Shown here piece by piece: positions 1 through 6,938 of a DNA stretch of 12,586 nucleotides. Location of the stretch: NCBI GenBank assembly GCA_946547205.1, contig CAMNPA010000011.1, positions 1-12,586 on the forward strand. Direction: 5' to 3'. Origin of the DNA: an uncultured Selenomonadales bacterium. GTDB taxonomy: Bacteria > Bacillota > Negativicutes > Selenomonadales > Selenomonadaceae. Positions within the stretch are counted from its first letter, which is position 1. Each line of letters starts with the position of its first letter. The position numbers and the translations under genes were made by a program. The notes beneath the pieces are model-generated. The model did no database searches. It was not told where the DNA came from and was given only the letters and a program-made list of their open reading frames with translations.

Positions 1-126
1 GTCAGTCGAATAGTCGCGTTCATCAGCAGTCGTTCGTCGGTCATCAGTCGTAGTCCTGCGATTATCAGTGCGAACTCGCTCGTCAATGGAAGTTCTGCGG
101 TCGGTGGTGCGTCGACGTTCGCGGAC
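1..126 (-). repeat. Arg/Thr/Asp-rich low-complexity tail of the LCP protein
   Basis: In the last 42 visible codons (residues 351-392), 31 residues are Arg (13), Thr (10) or Asp (8). They are arranged in degenerate units such as RRTTTDD and RRTTADE, about seven residues long. The DNA shows matching imperfect repeats of CGACGAACGAC-like sequence. The tail would lie outside the membrane and is probably disordered. It continues past the window edge, so its full length cannot be seen. Confidence 0.7.
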
Positions 127-1176
127 AGGCGTGCCGATATTGTCTTCGCCTTCGGGAACGTCTCTCGCTCCGGAAGGTATCGAATCTCTGTATTCGCGGG
201 CATCACGTTCAAAACGCTGTCTTAAACGCGGATCAACGGTAATGCCCAAAGCGTCGGCAACGGAAATTCTCATCTCTTCCACGTCGGGAATCCAATAGCT
301 TATATCGTCAATGTAAAGCGGATAGCCGGGCACCATTTCCTTTTCCAAACCGTTCTGCGCGGCGGCTTTGAGAGTCCCGGCGACTTCGAGCAGTTGACGC
401 AATGTCATATCGGTTTCAACGGCGTCAATGACTTCACGGACGATTTTCGGAATGCGCGGAATAATTTCGGGCGAAGTGACTTTTTCCATGCACGCCGCCA
501 TAAAAGCCTGCTGACGTTTGACGCGCCCGATGTCGCCTTCCGAATCACGATAACGAACATAAGTTACAGCCGTCTTTCCGTCCATGTGCTGTTGACCGGG
601 ATATAAATCGATGACAAGTCCGCCGTCGTCGTCCCAAGGATCTTCGTAGTACATGCGCTTTTCAACGTCAATATCCACGCCGCCGATAGCGTCAATGATT
701 TTAACAAAGCTGTGCGTGTCAACGGTTATATAGTGGTCGATGTCGATGCCCAAGAAATTTTCAACAGTCGCCTCGGAAAGTTCCACGCCGCCATAAGCAA
801 ACGCCGCATTAATCTTGTCGTAGCCGTGCCCGTAAATTTTCACGCGAGTATCACGCGGAATGGAAAGCAGCGTCGCTTTGTCAAGGTGCGGGTCAATCGT
901 GGCAATCATCATCGTATCGGAGCGTCCGACGTCATCTTCGCGCTTATCGACGCCCATTAAAAGGATTGTAACTTTTTCTTTGGCTTTTATCAGTTCCTCT
1001 TCGTCGTCGCCTGCGATAATTTTTCGCACCGGAGTTTCGGGATCAAACAGACTTGAAGACGCGAGCATTGCGCCCGCCACAGCTGATCCGATAAAACACA
1101 GCAACAAGAGGATTATCGGCAAGTAGTTCCGTTTAGTTTTTTGTTGCGGAGTATTTGGTTCGTCGTTATAAGCCAA
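1..1176 (-). CDS. LytR-CpsA-Psr (LCP) family cell-wall glycopolymer ligase, 3' end cut by window
   Basis: LCP enzymes sit in the cytoplasmic membrane and transfer lipid-linked anionic polymers onto peptidoglycan. The visible 392 codons show a short cytoplasmic N-terminus, one membrane segment (about residues 19-39) and an extracellular LCP domain (about 70-215). Its motifs are LLMGVDKRE (72-80), GRSDTMM (84-90), SIPRDTRV (105-112), the loop DAIGGVDIDV, then YPGQQHMDG and RYRDSEGDIGRVKRQQ. The acidic and arginine residues in these motifs bind the pyrophosphate lipid in known members. I chose the TTG at 1176 because AGAAGGTG (1182-1189) precedes it at ribosome-binding distance and no ATG fits the frame. 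The reading frame is still open at base 1, where the protein becomes an Arg/Thr/Asp-rich tail. It has its own promoter and is separated from the upstream transporter operon by a terminator. Family assignment is firm; the polymer substrate is unknown. Confidence 0.93.
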   Translation of the reverse strand, partial: MAYNDEPNTPQQKTKRNYLPIILLLLCFIGSAVAGAMLASSSLFDPETPVRKIIAGDDEEELIKAKEKVTILLMGVDKREDDVGRSDTMMIATIDPHLDKATLLSIPRDTRVKIYGHGYDKINAAFAYGGVELSEATVENFLGIDIDHYITVDTHSFVKIIDAIGGVDIDVEKRMYYEDPWDDDGGLVIDLYPGQQHMDGKTAVTYVRYRDSEGDIGRVKRQQAFMAACMEKVTSPEIIPRIPKIVREVIDAVETDMTLRQLLEVAGTLKAAAQNGLEKEMVPGYPLYIDDISYWIPDVEEMRISVADALGITVDPRLRQRFERDAREYRDSIPSGARDVPEGEDNIGTPVRERRRTTDRRTSIDERVRTDNRRTTTDDRRTTADERDYSTD

Positions 1177-1204
1177 TGCAACACCTTCTAAAAAGTTTTC
1201 CCGA

Positions 1205-1233
1205 ATTCTACCACGCAAAATTTTTCAGTGCAA
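1205..1233 (-). promoter_or_regulatory. sigma-70-type promoter of the LCP gene
   Basis: On the minus strand a -35 box TTGCAC (1228-1233) and a -10 box TAGAAT (1205-1210) are separated by exactly 17 bases. The expected start of transcription is near 1198, leaving a leader of about 20 bases before the TTG start and containing its ribosome-binding site. The promoter starts just after the U-run of the preceding terminator, so the LCP gene is an independent transcription unit. Confidence 0.75.
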
Positions 1234-1234
1234 C

Positions 1235-1268
1235 AAAAAAGGATTAGAGAAAAATTTTTTCCAATCCT
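1235..1268 (-). terminator. intrinsic terminator after the ybhGFSR operon
   Basis: On the minus strand the arms AGGATTGGA and TCTAATCCT (one G-U pair) can pair around an A/T-rich centre that also pairs in part. Six T follow directly (1235-1240). The hairpin begins 12 bases after the ybhR stop codon, as expected for the end of the transporter operon. Confidence 0.8.
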
Positions 1269-1279
1269 CAATCCCGCAA

Positions 1280-2380
1280 TCACGATGTTTTGTTTCGGAA
1301 GAGCCAAGCCGCCAATGGCAACGTTATCGCCGCCAAAATTATCATCGGCACGAAATTGAACGCCACGTCAGAAAGTGAGCAGCCTTCCAGATAAATTCGC
1401 CGCACGGAGTTCAACGCAAATCTCATTGGGTCGGCGTATGTGATTATTTGCAACACTTCGGGCATGTTCTCGACCGGCGTCGCCATTCCCGACAGCAAAA
1501 CCATCGGCATCAGCAACACGAAGCAATAAACCATCACTTGCTGCATTGTTTGAGAGATCGCCGAGATTGAAAGTCCGAGTCCGACGCAACTCAAGATAAA
1601 AACAAAAATCGTCGCGTACAACGAGAACAAATCGCCCGCGAACGGAATTTCAAACCAGAATCGGCAAATCAAAAATACGAGCGTCGCTTGAAAAATTCCT
1701 ATCGCTATCGGAACGACTGCCTTGCCGATTAAAATTTCTGCGGGTGATAACGGCGTAACCAAAAGTTGGTCAAATGTTCCTTGTTCGCGTTCACGAGCGA
1801 CCGATAAGCCCGCCAACATCAAAACTTGCACGAGACTAAGCATTATCATCAGCGTCGGCAAAAAATTCCAGCGCGTGATTAAATTCGGATTGTACCAGGA
1901 AATTGTTTCGACGGTTATTGCGTTTAATTTCGGGTTGCGCGCCGCGTTGAAACTTCCCGCGATACTTCCGACATAACTTGACGCAAGCGACGCCGTCATT
2001 GTATTTCGTCCGTCCGTGATAACTTGAATCGTCGCAAGCTTATCGGTCAGCAAACTCTGCGCGAAATTCGGCGGAATGCTCACGACCAAAATCACTTCGC
2101 CCGAATCAATCGAATCGGCAATTTCATTTGCGTTGGCAAGCGTCCGCACTCTTTCAAATGCCGAGCTGCCGTCAATCTTCGCGACGAGCTCCGTTGATTC
2201 GCGGCTGTGATTCAAATCCAAAAGCGCGTAAGGAACTTTGTCCAAATCGTAAGTCGCCACGTAGCCGAAAATTATACTCTGCATGAAAACCGGCACGATT
2301 AAAATTGCTTTCGTCTTCGGGTCTTTCAACGTCGAGAGCAATTCTTTTTTTATCATGCAAAGCGTCCGTCGCCAAAACAT
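1280..2380 (-). CDS. ybhR: ABC-2 type permease subunit, YbhR-like
   Basis: Inner-membrane permease of an ABC exporter, 366 residues (E. coli YbhR has 368). It has the ABC-2 layout: one N-terminal membrane helix (about 25-45), a large extracytoplasmic domain (about 50-170), then a C-terminal bundle of five or so helices. Recognisable YbhR features are the start FWRRTLCMIKKEL, IQVITDGRN (118-125), SWYNPNL, the AREREQGTFDQLLVTPL segment (195-211) that contacts the ATPase, and LLSGMATPVENMP. The ATG at 2380 abuts the ybhS stop codon (TAA at 2381-2383) with no gap, indicating translational coupling. It is last in the operon and a terminator follows. It probably forms a heterodimer with the YbhS-like subunit. 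The identification rests on remembered E. coli sequence and identical gene order; the exported substrate cannot be told from sequence. Confidence 0.92.
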   Translation of the reverse strand: MFWRRTLCMIKKELLSTLKDPKTKAILIVPVFMQSIIFGYVATYDLDKVPYALLDLNHSRESTELVAKIDGSSAFERVRTLANANEIADSIDSGEVILVVSIPPNFAQSLLTDKLATIQVITDGRNTMTASLASSYVGSIAGSFNAARNPKLNAITVETISWYNPNLITRWNFLPTLMIMLSLVQVLMLAGLSVAREREQGTFDQLLVTPLSPAEILIGKAVVPIAIGIFQATLVFLICRFWFEIPFAGDLFSLYATIFVFILSCVGLGLSISAISQTMQQVMVYCFVLLMPMVLLSGMATPVENMPEVLQIITYADPMRFALNSVRRIYLEGCSLSDVAFNFVPMIILAAITLPLAAWLFRNKTS

Positions 2381-3490
2381 TTATTCCACTCGCTTTCTCG
2401 TCACTTTCAATGCAAGTCCGATGAAAATTGCCGCGTAGATTAAAAGTACGCCGCAGTTCTTGAAAATCAGCTGCCAATTATTTCCGGCAAGGAACAGCGA
2501 CTTCAACAGCTCCAAATAATACGTCGGCGGCAGAACGTGTCCGATTGCGTTTATCCACGTCGGGACGCTGTGCAAATCGAAGATAAAGCCCGACAACATC
2601 AGCGACGGCAAAAATCCTACGAGCAATGCCAATTGGCACGACAGGAATTGACTTTTTGTCGCCGCAGAAATGAGCAGTCCGATTCCGAGCGCGACGAACA
2701 AATATAAAATCGTGGCAAGCAACAAAATCGCGAACGAGCCGTGCAACGGGACGCCGTATAAAAATCTTGACGCCGTTAAGCACAGCATAAAGCCGAACAT
2801 CGCCAGGCAAAAGTAAGGTATCATTTTCGACAGAAGCAATTCAAAAATTTTCACGGGCGTGACGAAAATTGATTCGAGTGTTCCGCGTTCCCATTCGCGA
2901 GCCATAACCAACGCCGTCAAAAAAATTCCGACCAGCGTCATTATCAAAACCAAAAGTCCCGGCACGAAATACCACGTGCTTGAGTTCGCGTCGTTGAACC
3001 AAATGCGGCTTTCAATCGTGACGACTCCTTTTGACGCAAAGCCGCCGTAAAATTTCGCGTTGAAACTCTGAATTCCCGATTCAATGTAGCCTTTAACCGC
3101 CGTGGCAGTCGTGTTGTTCACGCCGTACAAAATCAACTGAACTTTTGCCGTCCTGTCGTAAAAATTCGCCGTGAAGTTCGTCGGGATAATCAAAATCGCG
3201 TCAACTTTGCGAGCGTTCATCAATTCACGAGCCGCTTTGAAATTTGTAACGTAGTGCGGCGAAAAATATTCCGAGCCGTTCAGAAAATTCACGGCGTTTC
3301 GAGCTGTCGGCGAATTGTCTTCCAAAACGACGGCAACGGGAACATTTTTCACGTCGAGCGAAATTCCGTAGCCCATAATCAAAATCAAAACGATTGGCAA
3401 AACCGCGCCGATTAAAATTGAGCTGTTGTCGCGAATCAGCTGCAAAAATTCCTTGCGAATCAGTGCGCTCAGTCGTCGCAAAAAATTCAT
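2381..3490 (-). CDS. ybhS: ABC-2 type permease subunit, YbhS-like
   Basis: Inner-membrane permease of 369 residues, close to E. coli YbhS (377). An N-terminal amphipathic stretch IRKEFLQLIRD precedes the first membrane helix (about 24-42), which ends in GYGISLDVKNV. An extracytoplasmic domain (about 45-170) and a C-terminal helical bundle follow. Signature segments are VMAREWERGTLESIFVTP (195-212), the ATPase-contacting region, and PSLMLSGFIFDLHSVP (295-310), matching YbhS LPSIMLSGFIFQIDSMP. The start codon overlaps the ybhF stop by four bases (ATGA, 3487-3490), and the GGTGAGG sequence in the end of ybhF can act as ribosome-binding site. It differs clearly in sequence from the neighbouring YbhR-like subunit, so the pore is expected to be heterodimeric. 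Family is firm; substrate unknown. Confidence 0.93.
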   Translation of the reverse strand: MNFLRRLSALIRKEFLQLIRDNSSILIGAVLPIVLILIMGYGISLDVKNVPVAVVLEDNSPTARNAVNFLNGSEYFSPHYVTNFKAARELMNARKVDAILIIPTNFTANFYDRTAKVQLILYGVNNTTATAVKGYIESGIQSFNAKFYGGFASKGVVTIESRIWFNDANSSTWYFVPGLLVLIMTLVGIFLTALVMAREWERGTLESIFVTPVKIFELLLSKMIPYFCLAMFGFMLCLTASRFLYGVPLHGSFAILLLATILYLFVALGIGLLISAATKSQFLSCQLALLVGFLPSLMLSGFIFDLHSVPTWINAIGHVLPPTYYLELLKSLFLAGNNWQLIFKNCGVLLIYAAIFIGLALKVTRKRVE

Positions 3491-5208
3491 TTCGCCTCAC
3501 CTCTGGAACGTTCGACGATTGATATAAAAATTTCGTTCATTGTCGAGTTTTCGTCACCAAATTTAGCGCGAATTTCCTGCGGCGTGCCCAATGCCAAAAC
3601 TTTGCCGTGGTCTTGAATCATCATGCGGTCGCAGAATTCGGCTTCGTCCATAAAATGCGTCGTGATGATAATCGTCGTGCCTTTCGCCGATAAATCGGTA
3701 ATTTGCCGCCAAAAATCGCGTCGAGCCAACGGATCAATGCCGCTTGTCGGTTCGTCGAGGAATAAAATTTTCGGCTTGTGAATCAGAGCTGCCGCCATCG
3801 AAAGTCGTTGCTTGTAACCGCCGGGCAAATCGCCCGCATTTTTATTTTCGCAGCCGCGCAGTTGAAATTCGCTCAACACCTCGTCAATGCGTTTCTGCAA
3901 AATTTTTCCGCTCAAGCCGTAAGCACCGCCGAAGAAATTCAAATTCTCCAGCACCGTCAAGTTTCCGTACAGAGAAAATTTCTGCGCAACGTAACCGATA
4001 TTTGCCCGCGCTTGAGTCCGAGCCGTCCGCAAATTCACGCCTGCGACGCTCAAAAAGCCGTCAGTCATCGGCAAAAGTCCGCAAAGCATCCTGAAAGTCG
4101 TCGTTTTACCTGCGCCGTTTGGTCCGAGCAAGCCGAAAACTTCGCCGCGCCGCACTGAAAAATTTGTTTTATCAACCGCAATGAAGTCGCCGAACTTTCG
4201 CACGAGATTTTTCACGACAATATCAATTTCATTCGACAAGGAATAATTTTCACGCAAAGAAAGCTTTTTCATGCCGGAAACGCGCTCAAGACTATTTTTT
4301 TCGGCTTTGTGCAGAAGAATCATGAAACCGTCTTCGAGCCGCGCAGGAATTTTTTCGACGGGCAAATTTAGCTTCTTCGAGTAATTTTCGGCGGAAAAGT
4401 CTTTTGCTGCTATGAATCTCACGAAATCTCCTTCCGGCACCGAATCAATCACGAAGTCCTTATCGTCAAGCAAAATGCTCTGCAGAATTCGTGTCGGAAA
4501 GTTTTTTGGAGTTTTTACGCGAAAACAACGCTCTTTTGCGACGGATTTTATATCATTCGGTGAGCCGCTCATCAAAATTTTGCCGCGATTGACTATGAAA
4601 ACATTTTCGCAAAGTTCCGCCTCGTCCATGTAAGCCGTGCTGACCAAAACGCTCAAATTTTCTTCCGCAACGAGTTTTTTGATGATTTCCCAGAGTTCGC
4701 GCCGTGAAAGTGGATCAACTCCAACGGTTGGCTCGTCAAGCAATAAAAGTTCAGGCGAACGAATCAATGTACACGCTAAACCAAGTTTTTGTTTCATGCC
4801 GCCCGATAATTTTCCGGCCAAACGCGCCGTAAATCGTTCCAAACCTGTCATTTCAAGCAATTTTGCAAATCTTTCGCGCCGAATTTCCATTTTCACGCCG
4901 TGCAAGTCCGCATAAAGCGTCATGTTCTCCGAGATTGTCAAGTCTTCGTAGAGTCCGAAGCGTTGCGGCATATACGAAATTTTTTCTTGAATTTTTTGTT
5001 CGTTTCCGATGATATTCAGCCCTAAAACGTTTAAATTGCCCGAAGTCGGCAACATTAGCCCTGCGATTAACCGCATGAAAGTTGTTTTACCTGCGCCATC
5101 CGGTCCGATCAATGCCGTCAATGTTCCGGCCGACATTTCAAAGTTAAAGTTATCGAGCGCGACGACATTTTTAAAGCTTTTCGTGAGATTTTGCGCTGAA
5201 ATAATCAT
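3487..5208 (-). CDS. ybhF: Two-domain ABC exporter ATPase, YbhF-like
   Basis: Cytoplasmic ATPase with two nucleotide-binding domains in one chain, 573 residues (E. coli YbhF 578). NBD1: Walker A GPDGAGKTT (35-43), Q-loop Q82, signature LSGGMKQ (134-140), Walker B LLLLDEP (154-160). NBD2: Walker A GPNGAGKTT (362-370), Q409, signature LPGGYKQ (461-467), Walker B ILFLDEP (481-487), switch histidine H518 in TTHFMDEAE. In NBD1 the switch position is tyrosine (Y193 in TAYMDEAE). E. coli YbhF also has tyrosine there (STSYLDEAE), so asymmetric ATP hydrolysis may be an ancestral trait of the family. A linker of about 110 residues joins the domains. The start overlaps the ybhG stop by four bases (ATGA, 5205-5208), and the end overlaps ybhS. 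It would power the YbhS/YbhR permease pair. Confidence 0.95.
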   Translation of the reverse strand: MIISAQNLTKSFKNVVALDNFNFEMSAGTLTALIGPDGAGKTTFMRLIAGLMLPTSGNLNVLGLNIIGNEQKIQEKISYMPQRFGLYEDLTISENMTLYADLHGVKMEIRRERFAKLLEMTGLERFTARLAGKLSGGMKQKLGLACTLIRSPELLLLDEPTVGVDPLSRRELWEIIKKLVAEENLSVLVSTAYMDEAELCENVFIVNRGKILMSGSPNDIKSVAKERCFRVKTPKNFPTRILQSILLDDKDFVIDSVPEGDFVRFIAAKDFSAENYSKKLNLPVEKIPARLEDGFMILLHKAEKNSLERVSGMKKLSLRENYSLSNEIDIVVKNLVRKFGDFIAVDKTNFSVRRGEVFGLLGPNGAGKTTTFRMLCGLLPMTDGFLSVAGVNLRTARTQARANIGYVAQKFSLYGNLTVLENLNFFGGAYGLSGKILQKRIDEVLSEFQLRGCENKNAGDLPGGYKQRLSMAAALIHKPKILFLDEPTSGIDPLARRDFWRQITDLSAKGTTIIITTHFMDEAEFCDRMMIQDHGKVLALGTPQEIRAKFGDENSTMNEIFISIVERSRGEAK

Positions 5209-6206
5209 TTTAGGTCAATCTCAACGGTTGCAGGCATTCCGAGCCGCAAAATATTCTTCGGATCGTCGACATAAACGCGAATCTCATAAACCAACGAAGT
5301 CCGCAATTCGTCAGTTTGAACAGTTTTTGGCGTAAATTCCGCAGTCGACGAAATATAGCCGATTTGCCCGGAAATTTCTTCGTTTGGGTAGCTGTCAATG
5401 GAAATTTTTGCCGTTTGACCTTCAAAAACCTTGCCTAAATCGGTTTCGTTGACGTAAGCGCGAATCCATTTCTTCTCGTTCAATGAAATTTTAAACAGCG
5501 GCGTTGACGGCGACGCCATATCTCCGACTTCGAGCAATTTTGAGCGAATTACGCCGTTTGTTGGCGAAAATAACTCGTATTGCGTCAACAAAAACTCCAA
5601 ACGCGCCAGTTCGTCCTGAAAATTCTTTAATTGAGCCTCTGCCTCGATGATTTCTTCGTAACGCGTGCCGGATTGCGCCAAATTCAGCGATTGTTGCGCC
5701 TGTTCAAGCTGTGCGAGTTTATTTTCGTAATTCAGTCGTGCGGAAGTCAATTCGTCGCGAGTTATTGCGCTGCCGTCGGTCTCGTCGTAAACTTTTTGGA
5801 TTCTTTCGTAATGTTGGCGTGCGTCAAGCAAAATTTTTTCCGCCGCATCGACTTGAGCCTGAATTTTTGCCAAATCTTCGGGTCTTGTGCCGTTTTTCAG
5901 CCGAAGTAAGACCGCCTCTTGAATTTTTATCTGCGAATGGGCTTTTTCGGCTGTCAATTGCAATTCTCGGCTGTCTAAACGCGCCAAAAGCTGTCCTTGC
6001 TTGACTAAATCGCCTTCCTCAACGAAAATTTCCGATATTCTGTCACTCTGACGGAATGCCAAAGTCACTTCGCGCACATCGACATTGCCGAACAATTTCA
6101 GCGACGTTGAACGCTCCGCTTGAACTTTTTCCGCGTGATTTGAATAAAAAAATGCTCCGCCTGCGATTAAAACGAGTAAAATCACTGCGAAAATCTTTTT
6201 GGGCAT
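5205..6206 (-). CDS. ybhG: HlyD/membrane-fusion-type periplasmic adaptor, YbhG-like
   Basis: Adaptor subunit linking the ABC exporter to the cell envelope, 333 residues (E. coli YbhG about 332). An N-terminal signal anchor (about 5-21) is followed by the first half of the lipoyl/biotinyl-like domain (FGNVDVREVTLAFR, 39-52, to about 80). A long helical hairpin rich in Glu, Gln, Leu and Ala (about 82-205) predicts coiled coil. The second lipoyl half and a beta-barrel domain complete it. WIRAYVNETDL and ISSTAEFTPKTVQTDELRT are near-identical to YbhG. An adaptor of this kind fits a cell with a periplasm and outer membrane. AGGAG (6215-6219) precedes the ATG by eight bases. The gene lies 17 bases after the TetR gene and overlaps ybhF by four. 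Confidence 0.94.
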   Translation of the reverse strand: MPKKIFAVILLVLIAGGAFFYSNHAEKVQAERSTSLKLFGNVDVREVTLAFRQSDRISEIFVEEGDLVKQGQLLARLDSRELQLTAEKAHSQIKIQEAVLLRLKNGTRPEDLAKIQAQVDAAEKILLDARQHYERIQKVYDETDGSAITRDELTSARLNYENKLAQLEQAQQSLNLAQSGTRYEEIIEAEAQLKNFQDELARLEFLLTQYELFSPTNGVIRSKLLEVGDMASPSTPLFKISLNEKKWIRAYVNETDLGKVFEGQTAKISIDSYPNEEISGQIGYISSTAEFTPKTVQTDELRTSLVYEIRVYVDDPKNILRLGMPATVEIDLK

Positions 6207-6223
6207 AAAATCATCTCCTAAAA

Positions 6224-6817
6224 TCAGCGCATGATGCCACGGAAGAAAATTTCCTGCGCCTGCGTCAAATATTCGCCGAAAGTCTCTTTTGCCAAAAGAT
6301 TTTTCGCGAAATTCGGCATGAGCGAAACAAAATGTGCAATGCTGAACAAGACAAGCGTCATACTTTCGGGATTGACATCTGCGCGGAAAATTTTATCTTT
6401 GACGCCCGCTTGAATTATGTCGCGCGAAATTTTCTGCAAAGCTCGGACTTCAGCGTTGATTTCGGGAAAAAATTCGCTCGGCTGATTTATTTCCGTGAGC
6501 AAAAGCTTTATCGTGTACGGAGAATTTTTGTAAGTCTCGGCGATTGCGGCGAAAATCATTTCCAATTTTTTGACAGGCGAACGTTCGCGGCGATTGATGG
6601 CGTCGGCGAGATGATGAGCTTGTTTGAAATGTTCGCGCAGAATTGCAAGGTAAAGTTCGCGTTTTCCGCCGAAATAGTAAGAAATTGCGCCGATATTGCC
6701 GACTTGAGCTGCTTGAAGGATTTCACGAACGGAAACGCCCGCAAAGCCTCTTTCCGCAAATAATTTTGTTGCCGCGTCGAGAATTTTTTTCGACGTGTCG
6801 TCTTGAAAATTTTCCAT
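6224..6817 (-). CDS. cecR: TetR-family transcriptional regulator, CecR (YbiH)-like
   Basis: Dimeric DNA-binding repressor of 197 residues. The N-terminal domain has the TetR helix-turn-helix: ILDAATKLFAERGF (12-25), then VSVREILQAAQVGNIGAIS (28-46) and YYFGGKRELYLAIL (47-60). The CecR subgroup has the related IAAITYYFGSKEDLYLA. The rest is the variable ligand-binding and dimerisation domain. The frame is open upstream to 6916, but the ATG at 6817 is the likely start: GGAGGC (6824-6829) lies six bases ahead of it, a strong promoter lies between 6852 and 6880, and the longer form would cross that promoter and a terminator. As first gene of the ybhGFSR operon it should control itself and the exporter, probably at the palindrome in the promoter spacer. 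E. coli CecR affects sensitivity to cefoperazone and chloramphenicol; the inducer here is unknown. Confidence 0.92.
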   Translation of the reverse strand: MENFQDDTSKKILDAATKLFAERGFAGVSVREILQAAQVGNIGAISYYFGGKRELYLAILREHFKQAHHLADAINRRERSPVKKLEMIFAAIAETYKNSPYTIKLLLTEINQPSEFFPEINAEVRALQKISRDIIQAGVKDKIFRADVNPESMTLVLFSIAHFVSLMPNFAKNLLAKETFGEYLTQAQEIFFRGIMR

Positions 6818-6851
6818 GTCGTCGCCTCCGATTAAAACTTTTGTTTTGCAA

Positions 6852-6880
6852 AGTATAGGGAATTTCCCGGCACATGTCAA
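6852..6880 (-). promoter_or_regulatory. near-consensus promoter of the cecR-ybhGFSR operon
   Basis: On the minus strand a perfect -35 box TTGACA (6875-6880) and -10 box TATACT (6852-6857) are separated by 17 bases. Predicted transcription starts near 6845, giving a leader of about 28 bases that contains the ribosome-binding site GGAGGC. A promoter this strong is what one expects when expression is held down by a repressor. The -35 box lies one base past the U-run of the cyclase terminator. Confidence 0.85.
6858..6868. promoter_or_regulatory. candidate CecR-like operator palindrome
   Basis: A perfect 11-base palindrome with a single central base, GGGAATTTCCC, fills most of the spacer between the -35 and -10 boxes of the cecR-like promoter. 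A TetR dimer bound there would block RNA polymerase, giving autoregulation of the operon. The palindrome is seen directly; its role as operator is inferred from position and from how TetR regulators usually work. Confidence 0.55.
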
Positions 6881-6881
6881 T

Positions 6882-6916
6882 AAAAAAATGCCGACGAGCT
6901 TTTCAACTGCCGGCAT
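6882..6916 (-). terminator. intrinsic terminator after the pyrK-to-cyclase cluster
   Basis: On the minus strand the arms ATGCCGGC (6909-6916) and GTCGGCAT (6889-6896) form an eight-pair stem with one G-U pair and a 13-base loop. Seven T follow directly (6882-6888). It lies 22 bases after the cyclase stop codon and separates that cluster from the TetR/exporter operon. Confidence 0.88.
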
Positions 6917-6938
6917 AAAAAATTTTCAGAGAATCATT

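Noticed and set aside
6818..6916. Upstream extension of the TetR protein by 33 residues
   Set aside because: It would cross the promoter and the preceding terminator; GGAGGC points to the ATG at 6817.
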